Assembly: GCF_019334315.1 (NCBI RefSeq)
Contig: NZ_JAHWGL010000008.1
Coordinates: forward strand, 25,140-89,139
Reading direction: 5' to 3'
DNA from: Hymenobacter profundi
Lineage (GTDB): Bacteria > Bacteroidota > Bacteroidia > Cytophagales > Hymenobacteraceae
DNA length: 64,000 nt
Shown here: positions 9,918-19,009 of the stretch, one piece after another
Numbering within the stretch: the stretch's first letter is position 1
Layout of the letters: the number at the start of each line of letters is the position of its first letter
Notes under the pieces: model-generated
The model's input: only the letters and a program-made list of their open reading frames with translations
Told to the model about the DNA's origin: nothing
Database searches by the model: none
Made by a program: the position numbers and the translations under genes

Positions 9918-10661
9918 ATGAATCCGGTAAATAGTTTAGCCGACGAGCAGCTTCCTACTCATACGTACTCGGCGCCTACCTCCTTCAGCATCAAGAGTTG
10001 GGCCGAGGAAGACCGCCCCCGCGAAAAGCTGCTGGCCAAAGGCCGTGCTACCCTCTCCGACGCCGAGCTGATGGCCATTTTGCTGGGCTCGGGCACGGCC
10101 AAGCTTTCGGCGGTAGACGTAGCCAAACTGATTTTACAAGCCGTGGAGAATGATTTGAATGCACTAGCGAAGCTCTCGGTGAAGGAACTCATGCGCCACA
10201 AAGGCATCGGCGAGGCCAAGGCCATTACCATTGTGGCGGCCTTGGAGCTGGGTAGACGCCGCAAGGAAGCCACCGCCAGCCAGCGCACGGTTATCACCTG
10301 CTCCACCGACATCTACAACACCATCCGGCCCAACTTACAAGACTTGCCGCATGAAGAGTTTTGGGTGGTTTTACTGAATCGCGCCAACGTGGTGATGCGC
10401 AAGCAGCCCGTGAGCACCGGCGGCGTGGCCGGCACCGTGGCCGACCCCAAACTTATTTTCAAGCACGCCCTAGAGCAACTGGCTAGCAGCATCATCCTGG
10501 TACACAACCACCCCAGCGGCAACCGCAACCCCAGCGCCGCCGATATTGCCCTTACGCGCAAGCTGAAGGAAGCCGGCCAGTTCTTGGACTTACCCATTCT
10601 GGACCATCTGATTTACACGGACTTGGGGTATTACAGCTTCGCGGATGAAGGGATGCTGTAA
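9918..10661 (+). CDS. radC: RadC family JAB-domain protein
   Basis: A 247-residue RadC protein. Seen: an N-terminal helix-hairpin-helix region (SIKSWAEEDRPREKLLAKG, then HKGIGEAKAITIVAALELGRR) and a C-terminal JAB/JAMM-like metal site with HNHPSG and SAADIALT. Historically called a DNA repair protein; its actual activity is unsettled. The start at 9918 is preferred over a longer frame from 9861 because the extra residues are not typical of the family and a promoter element lies within them. The gene ends 30 bp before a palindromic repeat that separates it from the convergent LytTR gene. Confidence 0.93.
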   Translation: MNPVNSLADEQLPTHTYSAPTSFSIKSWAEEDRPREKLLAKGRATLSDAELMAILLGSGTAKLSAVDVAKLILQAVENDLNALAKLSVKELMRHKGIGEAKAITIVAALELGRRRKEATASQRTVITCSTDIYNTIRPNLQDLPHEEFWVVLLNRANVVMRKQPVSTGGVAGTVADPKLIFKHALEQLASSIILVHNHPSGNRNPSAADIALTRKLKEAGQFLDLPILDHLIYTDLGYYSFADEGML

Positions 10662-10690
10662 TCTAATGGCGTCATCTTATGATTTGCATC

Positions 10691-10792
10691 TGTCATCCTG
10701 AGCGCAGCGAAGGACCTTCTCACGTTAGAACGAGTCGTTGTTACGATAATCGTTTCAGCGTGAGAAGGTCATTCGCTGCGCTCAGGATGACA
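10691..10792 (+). repeat. REP/MITE-like palindromic repeat, copy 2
   Basis: The left arm begins TGTCATCCTGAGCGCAGCGA and the right arm is its reverse complement, with CTTCTCACG/CGTGAGAAG extending the stem. The centre carries ACGAGTCGTTGTTACG. It lies between convergent radC and the LytTR gene and may serve both as a terminator. Confidence 0.85.
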
Positions 10793-10831
10793 AGCGAGGT
10801 TTAGCATGACAGATAGTAGCAGTGCTCTACC

Positions 10832-11527
10832 TTACTTTTCAAAATAAGCTCTCAATTCCAGCTTGTAAGAATTGCCGATAGGAATAGCATTGCCATCGGT
10901 TAACACCAATTGCTCGGGTTGAAGCAGCTTGATGTGAGCCGCCCCGACAATAAACGACCGATGCGCCCGCACGAAGCGGGGCCCCAGCAACTCCGTCATT
11001 TTCTGCATGGTAGCGTGGTGGAGGTAGGTTTTGGCTTCCGTCACCACCTTCACGTAGTCTTTGCAGCCTTCCACATAGCGGATGGTAGGTAGCGGCACTT
11101 TCAGCAGGCCGCCCTGGTCTTTTAGCAGCAAATACTCCTGCGTTGTCGCATCGGGTAGGGCAGGGGCCGGGAGCTGATAGCGGGCCACGGCTTTCGCGAA
11201 CCGCTCGTAGCTGAAGGGCTTGAGCAGGTAGTCGAGCACTTCTAATTCGTAGCCCTCATAGGCGTACTCGCGATAGGCGGTAGTCAGAATGGTTTTGGGC
11301 GGATTTTCGAGGGCTTTGAGGAAATGCAGGCCCGTTACCAGCGGCATTTCAATATCCAGGAACAGCAGATCGACGGGATGTTGGCGCAGGTAGTCGTGGG
11401 CCTCCATGGCGTTGCGGCACTGGCCGCTGAGGACGAGGCCGGGCGTTTGGGCAATGAAGCGGGTGAGCACCTGGTGGGCCAGGGGCTCGTCGTCTACAAT
11501 CAGGCAGCGGGTAGGGGCAGTACTCAT
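10832..11527 (-). CDS. LytTR-type response regulator
   Basis: Transcription factor partner of the adjacent LytS-type kinase. Seen: an N-terminal receiver domain with acidic pocket VDDEP, phospho-acceptor D58 (LFLDIEMP) and the conserved K in LLKPF; then a C-terminal LytTR DNA-binding domain (about 125-231) including RYVEGCKDYVKV, FVRAHRSFIV and IPIGNSYK. The ATG overlaps the kinase stop by 4 bp, so translation is coupled. LytTR domains bind pairs of direct repeats two helical turns apart. A matching array lies upstream of this operon at 12730-12808, suggesting control of both this operon and the divergent receptor gene. Confidence 0.95.
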   Translation of the reverse strand: MSTAPTRCLIVDDEPLAHQVLTRFIAQTPGLVLSGQCRNAMEAHDYLRQHPVDLLFLDIEMPLVTGLHFLKALENPPKTILTTAYREYAYEGYELEVLDYLLKPFSYERFAKAVARYQLPAPALPDATTQEYLLLKDQGGLLKVPLPTIRYVEGCKDYVKVVTEAKTYLHHATMQKMTELLGPRFVRAHRSFIVGAAHIKLLQPEQLVLTDGNAIPIGNSYKLELRAYFEK

Positions 11528-12657
11528 GCGTGCAAGATAAGCTCGGCGCGGTAGCGGCCGGCGTGCTCGGATAGGTGCAACTGATGGGCGCCGGGGTAGT
11601 ACAGTTGCAGGCGTCGCCGGATGTTCTCCAACCCAATGCCCCCGCTGCGGCGCGGCGAGGTAGGGGGCGGGGTAGGCAGCATATCGTTTTCAATCACAAA
11701 ATGCAGGGTGCCGGGCGTGGCCGTGAGCGTGGCCTCCACGCTGGCCTCGTCGCTGAAGTGGTGCCGGCCGTGCTTGAAGCTGTTCTCTACCAGCGGCAAC
11801 CACAGCAGCGGCGGTACCTGCCGCCCAAACGGCTCCGTGCCAGTAGCCGTGAAGCGGATGCTGGCGCTTTCGTACTTGCGCTGCTCCAACTCGAAGTAGT
11901 TTTCCAGAAAGGCCACCTCATGCGGCAGCTCAATGTACTCCTTGCCGCTGTCGTAGAGCACGTAGCGCATCAGCTCAGAAAGTAGCAGGATAAAGCGCGG
12001 CGTCTCGGGCGAGCCGGCCAAACTCAGGCCATAGATGCTATTGAGAGTGTTGAACAGAAAGTGCGGCTGCAACTGAGCCTTGAGCTGCTCCAGTTGCAAA
12101 GCGGCGTGCTCTTTCTCGATGTGACGGCGGCGCGCTTCCTGCTCGAAAGCCACCCGCACGAAACCCACGCAGCTGAAAGCCAGCATATCGGTAAACAGCA
12201 GGGTGATATGCCGCTGGGCTCGGCCCGCCAGCGTGACCACCGCTTCAAGGTAGCTCTGATGGTAATAGGCGGCCAGCCGGGGCGGGCTGGGGATGTACTG
12301 AAACAGGTCGTGCGCCAGTGTCAAGTTCAGCTTGATGCCCCACCAAGCATAGAGCACCGCCCCGATGCCGAGCAGCACGTAGCGGCGGCGGCGCAGCAGC
12401 CACGGCAATAAGCCCCGGTAGTAGGGCACAATGTAAAGTGTAGCCACCCCGGCAAACAGCATCAGTTGAGGGTACGGGAAAAGGTGGGAGTAGCGCAGAT
12501 TGTCCCGCTCGGTGAGGGACATTAGGCTTATGGCCTCCTGCATGAATATGCTGTACTTATAAAGCCCCGCATAGAGCACCCACACTATACCCTCGAACAC
12601 AAGCGGGAAACGGCTGGACCTGTCGGCAGCGGGAAGGGGTGGGGAAGGTGTTTGCAT
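11524..12657 (-). CDS. LytS-family sensor histidine kinase
   Basis: A 377-residue membrane kinase (His_kinase PF06580 type). Seen: about four N-terminal membrane segments (residues 20-175), a short coiled coil (EKEHAALQLEQLKAQ), the phospho-acceptor H199 in LQPHFLFNTLNSIYGL, the N box VENSFKHG and the glycine-rich loop GGIGLENIRRRLQ. It phosphorylates the co-encoded LytTR regulator. There is no recognisable extracellular sensor domain, so sensing is probably in the membrane or through the receptor. Odd: a 20-bp tandem duplication covers the start codon, giving a second, out-of-frame ATG 20 bp upstream. Confidence 0.94.
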   Translation of the reverse strand: MQTPSPPLPAADRSSRFPLVFEGIVWVLYAGLYKYSIFMQEAISLMSLTERDNLRYSHLFPYPQLMLFAGVATLYIVPYYRGLLPWLLRRRRYVLLGIGAVLYAWWGIKLNLTLAHDLFQYIPSPPRLAAYYHQSYLEAVVTLAGRAQRHITLLFTDMLAFSCVGFVRVAFEQEARRRHIEKEHAALQLEQLKAQLQPHFLFNTLNSIYGLSLAGSPETPRFILLLSELMRYVLYDSGKEYIELPHEVAFLENYFELEQRKYESASIRFTATGTEPFGRQVPPLLWLPLVENSFKHGRHHFSDEASVEATLTATPGTLHFVIENDMLPTPPPTSPRRSGGIGLENIRRRLQLYYPGAHQLHLSEHAGRYRAELILHA

Positions 12658-12686
12658 AGGGGCGAAGGTGTTTGCATAGGGGCGAA
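12647..12686. repeat. 20-bp tandem duplication over the kinase start codon
   Basis: The unit GGTGTTTGCATAGGGGCGAA occurs twice in direct tandem (12647-12666 and 12667-12686), followed by the start of a third (GGTG). Each unit contains CAT, the reverse of an ATG. The inner one (12655-12657) begins the kinase; the outer one (12675-12677) is out of frame. Confidence 0.9.
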
Positions 12687-12729
12687 GGTGGCGGGTTTTG
12701 CACCGGATACGAAAGTCAGGAGGCCGGTT

Positions 12730-12808
12730 TTTCGACTAATGCGGCCTTTATTTCGACTAAAAAAGGCCGCGTTGGACTTGGTCGAAATCAACCGTAGTGC
12801 GGTCGAAA
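12730..12808. promoter_or_regulatory. Candidate LytTR operator array
   Basis: TTTCGAC occurs at 12730-12736 and 12751-12757 on the plus strand, and its reverse complement GTCGAAA at 12781-12787 and 12802-12808. Within each pair the spacing is exactly 21 bp, the two-turn period known for LytTR-domain proteins such as AgrA. The pairs face each other between the divergent LytS/LytTR operon and the receptor gene. Assignment to this regulator is inference. Confidence 0.6.
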
Positions 12809-12903
12809 AAAGCGGAAGGGTAGGCCGGCGGGGTGGTTGTTTTGTCCCATTCCCAGCCGACTAGCGGCACGGATTCACTCCCTGGCTACATCATCCTTCC
12901 GTT

Positions 12904-15357
12904 ATGAAAAATGTCTTCGCCTTCCTGCTTTTCGCCGGCACTCTCACGTCGGTAGCTACTACGACTACCGCACAAACGCCCACCGCCCACACCCCGGTGG
13001 CCCCAGGTACTTTGGCCGGCACGGTGGCCGACAGCGTGTCGGGGCAGATGCTGCCCTTCGCGACGGTGGTGCTGCGCGCAGTAGACGATACCAATCAAAT
13101 GCTAAGCACAGTCACGACCGAGCAAGGCGGGTTCAGCTTTGCGGGCCTCTCGAAGGGAGCGTATACGCTGGAAGTGCGCTACCTGGGCTACCGTGCCGGC
13201 CAGCCGGTGGCTGTGGCGGTAGGGGGCGGAAGTACGCCCGCGGTGGCGCTGGCGCTGGCCCCCGAGCATCACGCGCTGGGCGAGGTGAAGGTAATGGGCT
13301 CGAAAGCCTTCATCGAGCAGCACGCCGATAAGCTGGTGCTCAACGTGGCCGCTAGTCCGCTGGCGGCGGGCGGCACCGCTGCCGAAGTATTAAGCCGCGC
13401 CCCGGGCGTGATGGACCAAGGTGGCCGCTACGTGGTGCGGGGCAAAACGGCCCTGGTACTCATCGACGGCAAGGTGACCAACCTGGGGGGCAACGACCTA
13501 GCCGAACTGCTCGCCTCCCTACCCAGCAACACCCTCGACAAGGTAGAAGTAATAGCCAACCCCTCGGCCAAGTACGACGCCAATGGCGGGGCCGTCATCA
13601 ACATCCTCACCAAGAAAAACAGCGCCTTTGGCACCAACGGTAGCGTGAGTGCCGGGGTAGGGGGCGGCCGCTTCGGCCGCTACAACGGCGGCTTCACCCT
13701 GAATTACCGCCGCGACAAGCTAAACGTATTCGGGGGCCTCGACTACCAACGCGCCAAGCAGTACCGCCGCTTAACCAGCAACCGCATGCTGAACCCGGAA
13801 ACGCGCATCGACGAAGCGAGCTACACCCAGACCGAGCGCAACAGCCAGACGGCGCGCATCAACGTGGAGTACGACCTTACCAAGCGCAGCTCGGTGGGCC
13901 TGCAAGTACGCGGGATACACTCTGCCCGCGAAACGAACGGCAATACCAACTCTGCGGTGGCGAACCTGAACGGCCCGCTCAGCACGACCAACGTGCTGCA
14001 AACCGACGGCACCGGGCGCGGCCTCAACCCAACCATTAGCCTGTACTACCGCACGGTGCTGGATTCGGCCGGCGGGGAGCTGAAGCTCAACGCGGATTAC
14101 CTCACCTTTCGCAAGCGCTTCGACGAGCAATACCGCAATGCCAGTTATGCTCTATCGACTGAGGAAACAACGGCTTCTGCGCTACGCACCTACTCACCGG
14201 CCAGCAATACGGTGGCTTCCTTCACCGCCGACTACACGCGCTCCTTCGGCAAAGCTACGGCGCTGGAAGCAGGCCTGAAGTCGCTGCGCACCATCACCGA
14301 CAGCGACATTCATTGGGAAAATCTGGCTGAGGGCGGCAACTGGCTCAACGACGCGCAACGCACCAACCACTTCGTCTACCGCGAGTACATCAATGCGGGC
14401 TACGTCTCGGTACGCCAGCCGGTGAGCAAGAAACTAACCGTGCAACTAGGCGTACGGGCCGAGCACACGCACAGCGAAGGCGAATCATTGACGCTCCAGC
14501 AGGTAAATAAGCGCGACTACTTCAACCTGTTTCCCAACGTGGCGCTGGACTACACCATGTCGGAAAAGCAGCAATGGAATGTCAGCTACCAGCGCAAGAT
14601 TGACCGGTTCCGCTTCGGCATTATCAATCCCTTTCTGACCTACGTTAGCCCCTACCTCTACTACCAGGGCAACCCCACCATTCGCCCCTCTTTTTCCGAT
14701 AACTACTCTGTTTCGCACAGCTACAACAATGCGGTGACGACGTCCTTGTCCTACGGCCGCCACACGAATATCCTAGCGGAAATATACCGCCGCGACCCGG
14801 CTACCAACATCGTCATTCAGTCCGACGCTAACCTGAGCCGTGCCACGGCAGTGGACGGCAATGTGAGCCTGACCAAGCAGTTGCTGGGCGGCGTGCTGAC
14901 TACGTCGAACTTTGTGGGCGCAACCTACATCCGGTTAAACTCGCCTACCATGCCCTGGCTCAACCGGTCGAGTGTAGGGGTAATGGCCAGCAGCAACAAC
15001 ACCGTGAATTTGCCGCACGGCATGAGCTCAGAAATATCCCTCTTCTACCAGTCGCCGCTCACGTACGGGGCCTACTCCTTCAAGGCGCAATATGGCGGTA
15101 GCCTTGCGGTAACGAAATCGGTGCTGAAAGAAAACGGAACCCTCACCCTGAGTGTCTTCGACCCCTTCAACATGCAAAAGCGCCGCTATGATACGCGGGC
15201 GAAGGATATGCAGGCCTATAGCCTCGATAAAGCTGAAACCCGCTTTGTCCGGCTGAATTTCAGCTACCGCTTCGGTAACCAGAAAGTGAAGGCTATCAGA
15301 ACGCGCCGCACGGGCATTGAAAGCGAGAAAATGCGCATGGAAAGCAGCGCTAACTAG
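12904..15357 (+). CDS. TonB-dependent outer-membrane receptor
   Basis: A 817-residue outer-membrane protein. Seen: a signal peptide ending near TTTAQT, a carboxypeptidase-like regulatory domain (about 35-115: GTLAGTVADSVSGQMLPFATV), a plug-like domain (about 130-235: AEVLSRAPGVM, VLIDGKV, LDKVEVIANPSAKYDANGGAVINI) and a beta-barrel rich in alternating aromatic strands up to RFVRLNFSYRFG. This matches the outer-membrane beta-barrel family (PF14905 style) rather than SusC. There is no SusD partner. It is divergent from the LytS/LytTR operon and shares its operator-like region, so it is probably their target. Ligand unknown. Confidence 0.92.
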   Translation: MKNVFAFLLFAGTLTSVATTTTAQTPTAHTPVAPGTLAGTVADSVSGQMLPFATVVLRAVDDTNQMLSTVTTEQGGFSFAGLSKGAYTLEVRYLGYRAGQPVAVAVGGGSTPAVALALAPEHHALGEVKVMGSKAFIEQHADKLVLNVAASPLAAGGTAAEVLSRAPGVMDQGGRYVVRGKTALVLIDGKVTNLGGNDLAELLASLPSNTLDKVEVIANPSAKYDANGGAVINILTKKNSAFGTNGSVSAGVGGGRFGRYNGGFTLNYRRDKLNVFGGLDYQRAKQYRRLTSNRMLNPETRIDEASYTQTERNSQTARINVEYDLTKRSSVGLQVRGIHSARETNGNTNSAVANLNGPLSTTNVLQTDGTGRGLNPTISLYYRTVLDSAGGELKLNADYLTFRKRFDEQYRNASYALSTEETTASALRTYSPASNTVASFTADYTRSFGKATALEAGLKSLRTITDSDIHWENLAEGGNWLNDAQRTNHFVYREYINAGYVSVRQPVSKKLTVQLGVRAEHTHSEGESLTLQQVNKRDYFNLFPNVALDYTMSEKQQWNVSYQRKIDRFRFGIINPFLTYVSPYLYYQGNPTIRPSFSDNYSVSHSYNNAVTTSLSYGRHTNILAEIYRRDPATNIVIQSDANLSRATAVDGNVSLTKQLLGGVLTTSNFVGATYIRLNSPTMPWLNRSSVGVMASSNNTVNLPHGMSSEISLFYQSPLTYGAYSFKAQYGGSLAVTKSVLKENGTLTLSVFDPFNMQKRRYDTRAKDMQAYSLDKAETRFVRLNFSYRFGNQKVKAIRTRRTGIESEKMRMESSAN

Positions 15358-15423
15358 TGTTTCATCCTGGCTACTATCCTGTTTAAAAGTATAATTGGTG
15401 AAGCAGGGGTTCGCGCCAGCCCC

Positions 15424-15431
15424 TACCTTTG
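15424..15431 (+). promoter_or_regulatory. -7 promoter element (TACCTTTG) of the DUF1684 gene
   Basis: A TAnnTTTG match ending 5 bp before the chosen GTG start. The predicted transcript would begin at or just beside the start codon. Confidence 0.5.
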
Positions 15432-15436
15432 CCTCT

Positions 15437-16054
15437 GTGAAAATCAACCCGAAATTCTTTATTGGTCTAGGCCTGCTGCTGATTGTGGGCTACTTCCTGC
15501 AAGACCTGGTGCTGAGCGACAGCCAATATATTATTGGTGTAAAGAAGGCACGCCAGGAAAAAGACGACTCGTTCCGGCGCGTGAACGGCTCGCCGCTCAG
15601 CCAGGCCCAGCGCGACACGTTCAAAGCCCTACCCTACTACGCCCCCGACCGCGCCTACCGCCTCGATGCGCAGTACCAGGGCTTCACGCTGCGGGATACC
15701 ACGCGCATGGCTACCACCGGCGCGCAACCCGAAACCTACCTGCGCTGGGGTCAAGCCACTTTTATTCTGAATAAGCAGGAATACAAGCTGACGCTCTACC
15801 GCCGGGCATTCGGCCCCGATACCACGCTGTTCATTCCCTTCGCCGACCGCACCAACGGCCTCGGTAGTTACGGCGGCGGCCGCTACCTAGACGCCGCCGT
15901 ACCCGCCCCCGACGACACCGAAATCACCCTCGATTTCAACCACGCCTATAATCCCTACTGCGCCTACAACAACAGCTTCGTGTGCCCCCTGCCGCCAACT
16001 GAGAATAGGCTGAATGTAGAAATCCCAGCCGGCGAAAAGGCCTTTCACGAGTAG
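15437..16054 (+). CDS. DUF1684 domain protein, membrane-anchored
   Basis: A 205-residue protein of a conserved but poorly understood family. Seen: an N-terminal membrane anchor (FFIGLGLLLIVGYFLQDL), then the DUF1684 pattern: RLDAQYQGF, YLRWGQATFILN, LYRR, LFIPFADRTNG, YGGGRYLDA, DFNHAYNPYCAYN and CPLPPTENRLNVEIPAGEK. Family knowledge: many members carry the C-terminal N-x-Y-C...C-P-x-P-P signature, suggestive of an active or metal site, but the reaction is unknown. The GTG at 15437 fits the promoter position; an upstream TTG/GTG near 15395 would add residues lying before the -7 element and is less likely. Confidence 0.88.
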   Translation: MKINPKFFIGLGLLLIVGYFLQDLVLSDSQYIIGVKKARQEKDDSFRRVNGSPLSQAQRDTFKALPYYAPDRAYRLDAQYQGFTLRDTTRMATTGAQPETYLRWGQATFILNKQEYKLTLYRRAFGPDTTLFIPFADRTNGLGSYGGGRYLDAAVPAPDDTEITLDFNHAYNPYCAYNNSFVCPLPPTENRLNVEIPAGEKAFHE

Positions 16055-16083
16055 GGGTAGGGAACATACATCTGAAACCCACC

Positions 16084-16185
16084 TGTCATCCTGAGTGGAG
16101 CGAAGGACCTTGTCACGTTAAAGCGAGTCGTTGTTACGTCCGTCGTTCTGCTGTGAGAAGATCCTTCGCTCCACTCAGGATGACA
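16084..16185 (+). repeat. REP/MITE-like palindromic repeat, copy 3
   Basis: The left arm starts TGTCATCCTGAGTGGAGCGA, the right arm is its reverse complement ending in ATGACA, and the centre carries GCGAGTCGTTGTTACG. It shares arms and loop with the copies at 10.7 and 61.9 kb; the variable base pairs in the arm (GTGGAG here, GCGCAG there) change on both sides, so pairing is kept. Confidence 0.85.
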
Positions 16186-16250
16186 GGTGGGTTTTGGACG
16201 AAAGAACTTCGGTGCTGTAGATAGGTTCCGATAAACAAGCAAAAAGCTAG

Positions 16251-16277
16251 GGCAGGCTGCGTTTCGGGCAGCCTGCC
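16251..16277. repeat. Inverted repeat upstream of the pheT promoter
   Basis: GGCAGGCTGC (16251-16260) and GCAGCCTGCC (16268-16277) are exact reverse complements around a 7-base loop, ending 7 bp before the -7 element and covering the -33 region. It could be an operator or a terminator hairpin lacking a T tract. Confidence 0.5.
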
Positions 16278-16284
16278 AAATCCC

Positions 16285-16292
16285 TACCTTTG
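16285..16292 (+). promoter_or_regulatory. -7 promoter element (TACCTTTG) of pheT
   Basis: A TAnnTTTG match 117 bp before the pheT ATG; the leader in between contains direct short repeats (TTGTTGGTTG) but no recognised riboswitch. Confidence 0.5.
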
Positions 16293-16409
16293 CGGGCAGC
16301 ATCAGTTGTCGGATGCTGGTTGTTGGTTGCCAAATGATGTGTATTCGCGTCACTCAAAACGGATAACTAACAACTATTACCTGACAACGAACAACTAGCA
16401 AATGACCCC

Positions 16410-18914
16410 ATGAAAATATCATACGACTGGCTCCGTACGCTCATCCCTACCACCCAATCGGCCGAGGAAATCGGGAAGCTGCTGACCGGCTCCGGGTTGG
16501 AAGTGGAAGGCATTGAGGAGCTGGAAAGCTTGCCCGGTGGGCTGCGCGGCGTGGTGCTGGGCACCGTGCTCACCCGCGAAAAACACCCCGATGCCGATAA
16601 GCTCAGCCTGACCACCGTGGACGTAGGCGATGCCACCCCGCGCCAGATTGTATGCGGTGCGCCCAACGTGGCAGCCGGCCAAAAAGTGGTGGTGGCACTG
16701 GAAGGTGCTATGCTGCATCCTAGCAGCGGTGAGCCGTTCAAAATCAAGAAGTCCAAGATTCGCGGGGCGGCTTCTGAAGGCATGATTTGCGCTGAGGATG
16801 AAATTGGGCTGGGTGAGTCGCACGCTGGTATTATGGTGCTCGATACCGACTTGCCCAATGGCACGCCGGCCGCTGAGTACTTCGGATTGGGTTCCGATTC
16901 GGTATTTGAAATTGGCTTGACGCCCAACCGCGCCGACGCGGCCTCGCACTACGGCGTGGCCCGCGAGCTGCGCGCCCTGCTGCGCCAGTCCTGCCACCTA
17001 CCCGACGTGAGCGGCTTCCAAGCGCCTACCTCGGCCGAAAGCACTATCAGCGTCGCCATCGAGGACGAAGCCACTTGCCCACGCTATGCCGGCTTGCTAG
17101 TCGATAACGTACAGGTAGGACCGTCGCCGGAGTGGTTGCAGCGCCGCTTGCGCAGCATTGGTCTGTCGCCTATCAACAACGTGGTGGATGTCACCAACTT
17201 CGTGCTGCACGAATTGGGCAACCCCCTGCACGCCTTCGATGCCGACCAGATTACGGACAACCAGATTCGAGTGAAGCGGGCTGAAGCTGGCGAGAAGTTC
17301 GTAACGCTGGACGGCACGGAGCGCACCCTACAGGCCGCCGACTTGGTTATTGCCGATGCCAACGGCGCGCCCCTGGCGCTGGCCGGTGTGTTCGGGGGCA
17401 AGACCTCGGGTGTGAGCAACGCCACTACCCGCGTGTTCCTGGAAAGCGCCTATTTCGCGCCGGCCGTGGTGCGCAAAACTAGCCAGACACACCAGCTCAA
17501 AACTGACGCTTCCTTCCGCTTCGAGCGCGGTACCGACCCCGATATGGTGCCGGTAGCCCTCAAGCGGGCGGCGCTGCTGTTGCAGGAAGTGGCCGGGGCG
17601 CGCATTGCCGCGCCGGTGGTCGACGAATATCCTACCCCCATTCAGCCTACGGAGGTGCGCCTGCGCCTACCCCGCGTAACTAAACTGGTAGGGCAGGAGA
17701 TAGGCGAGGACCGCATCCGGCAGATTCTGACGGATTTGGATATTGAGATTCAGGAGCAACCATCACCAGGTAATGCAATAGGGCAGGACCTGGCCGAGCA
17801 TCTGACGCTCCTTTCCACTCAACCGGCAACCAACGACCAATCCGCAACGGAATGGCACCTGAAAATTCCGCCGCACAAGGTAGACGTGACCCGTGAGGCC
17901 GATGTGATTGAGGAAATTCTGCGCATCTACGGCTACAACAACGTGGCGCTGCGGCCCTTCAACTCCGCTTCCTACCTCGCCAAGTTCCCGAACCCCGACC
18001 CCGAGGTGCTGCGCCAGAATACGGCGCGCTTGCTCAGCGGGCAGGGCTATTCGGAGATTATCACCAACTCGCTCACTAACTCAGCTTACTTCGAGCAGAA
18101 GGGTGCCCAGGACGCCACGCTGGTGCGCGTGCACAACTACAACAGCGCCGACCTCGACATCATGCGTCCCACGGTGCTGCACTCGGCCCTGGAAGTGGTG
18201 CGCTACAACCTCAACCGTCGTCAGAAAGACCTGAAGCTTTACGAGTTCGGTAAAGCCTACTCGCAGAAGCCCGAGACGGGCAAGCACCAGGAGCAGAACA
18301 AGCTGGTGCTGCTGCTCACCGGCAACGCCTCTTCCGAAACCTGGCAGCACAAGGCAGAGAAAACCACCTTCCACGACCTGGCCGGGGCAGTGCAACAGGT
18401 GTTGGCCTCGCTGGGCTTCAGCAACTATGCCAGCCAGCCGGTGCAGCATCCCTACCTCGCGGGTGGGCTTACCTTGCTGGTGCAGAACCAGCCGGTGGTG
18501 CACCTGGGGGCCGTGTCGCCGGGCGTGCTCAAGCAGCTCGACGTGAACCAACCGGTGTGGTACGCCGAGTTGGACTGGGACTGGCTGGTGCGCAAGTACA
18601 AGAACACGCTGGTGGCCCGCGAGCTGCCCAAGTTCCCGGAGGTGCGCCGCGACTTGTCGCTGGTGGTAGACAAGACCGTGACGTTCGATCAGTTGCAGCA
18701 GATTGCGCGCCGCACCGAGAAGAAACTTCTGCACAGCCTGAATGTGTTCGACGTATACGAGGGCGAGAACCTGGGAGCAGGCAAGAAATCCTACTCCGTG
18801 AGCTTCGCCCTGCAAGACCCTACCCAAACCCTCACCGACCAAGCCATCGACCAGGTGATGCAGCGTCTCATCCAGCAATTCGAGAAGCAGGCCGGCGCCC
18901 TGATTCGGAAGTAA
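16410..18914 (+). CDS. pheT: Phenylalanine-tRNA ligase beta subunit
   Basis: Large subunit of the alpha2-beta2 phenylalanyl-tRNA synthetase. Seen: MKISYDWLRTLIP at the N-terminus, the tRNA-binding (EMAP-like) domain with HPDADKLSL (about 55-160), the B3/B4 editing region (GLTPNRAD, INNVVDVTNFVLHELGNPLHAFDAD), B5 (VTREADVIEEILRIYGYNN), and the C-terminal anticodon-binding ferredoxin-like domain (PKFPEVRRDLSLVVD). At 834 residues it is a normal bacterial length. pheS is not in the window. It leads a conserved Bacteroidota neighbourhood with zapA and rny. Confidence 0.98.
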   Translation: MKISYDWLRTLIPTTQSAEEIGKLLTGSGLEVEGIEELESLPGGLRGVVLGTVLTREKHPDADKLSLTTVDVGDATPRQIVCGAPNVAAGQKVVVALEGAMLHPSSGEPFKIKKSKIRGAASEGMICAEDEIGLGESHAGIMVLDTDLPNGTPAAEYFGLGSDSVFEIGLTPNRADAASHYGVARELRALLRQSCHLPDVSGFQAPTSAESTISVAIEDEATCPRYAGLLVDNVQVGPSPEWLQRRLRSIGLSPINNVVDVTNFVLHELGNPLHAFDADQITDNQIRVKRAEAGEKFVTLDGTERTLQAADLVIADANGAPLALAGVFGGKTSGVSNATTRVFLESAYFAPAVVRKTSQTHQLKTDASFRFERGTDPDMVPVALKRAALLLQEVAGARIAAPVVDEYPTPIQPTEVRLRLPRVTKLVGQEIGEDRIRQILTDLDIEIQEQPSPGNAIGQDLAEHLTLLSTQPATNDQSATEWHLKIPPHKVDVTREADVIEEILRIYGYNNVALRPFNSASYLAKFPNPDPEVLRQNTARLLSGQGYSEIITNSLTNSAYFEQKGAQDATLVRVHNYNSADLDIMRPTVLHSALEVVRYNLNRRQKDLKLYEFGKAYSQKPETGKHQEQNKLVLLLTGNASSETWQHKAEKTTFHDLAGAVQQVLASLGFSNYASQPVQHPYLAGGLTLLVQNQPVVHLGAVSPGVLKQLDVNQPVWYAELDWDWLVRKYKNTLVARELPKFPEVRRDLSLVVDKTVTFDQLQQIARRTEKKLLHSLNVFDVYEGENLGAGKKSYSVSFALQDPTQTLTDQAIDQVMQRLIQQFEKQAGALIRK

Positions 18915-19009
18915 GGAGTGGTTTTTGGGGGAAGTCTGAATGTCATTTTGAACATTCTGCGCATCAAGCAGAGATGAGAAATCTCGCGTGCTGACGAATG
19001 GATAGTATT

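Larger units (their letters stand above)
16055..16409. other. Intergenic region upstream of pheT
   Basis: No gene seen. It contains a palindromic repeat (16084-16185), an inverted repeat (16251-16277) and a TACCTTTG promoter element (16285-16292), then a ~110-bp leader before pheT. Confidence 0.7.
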
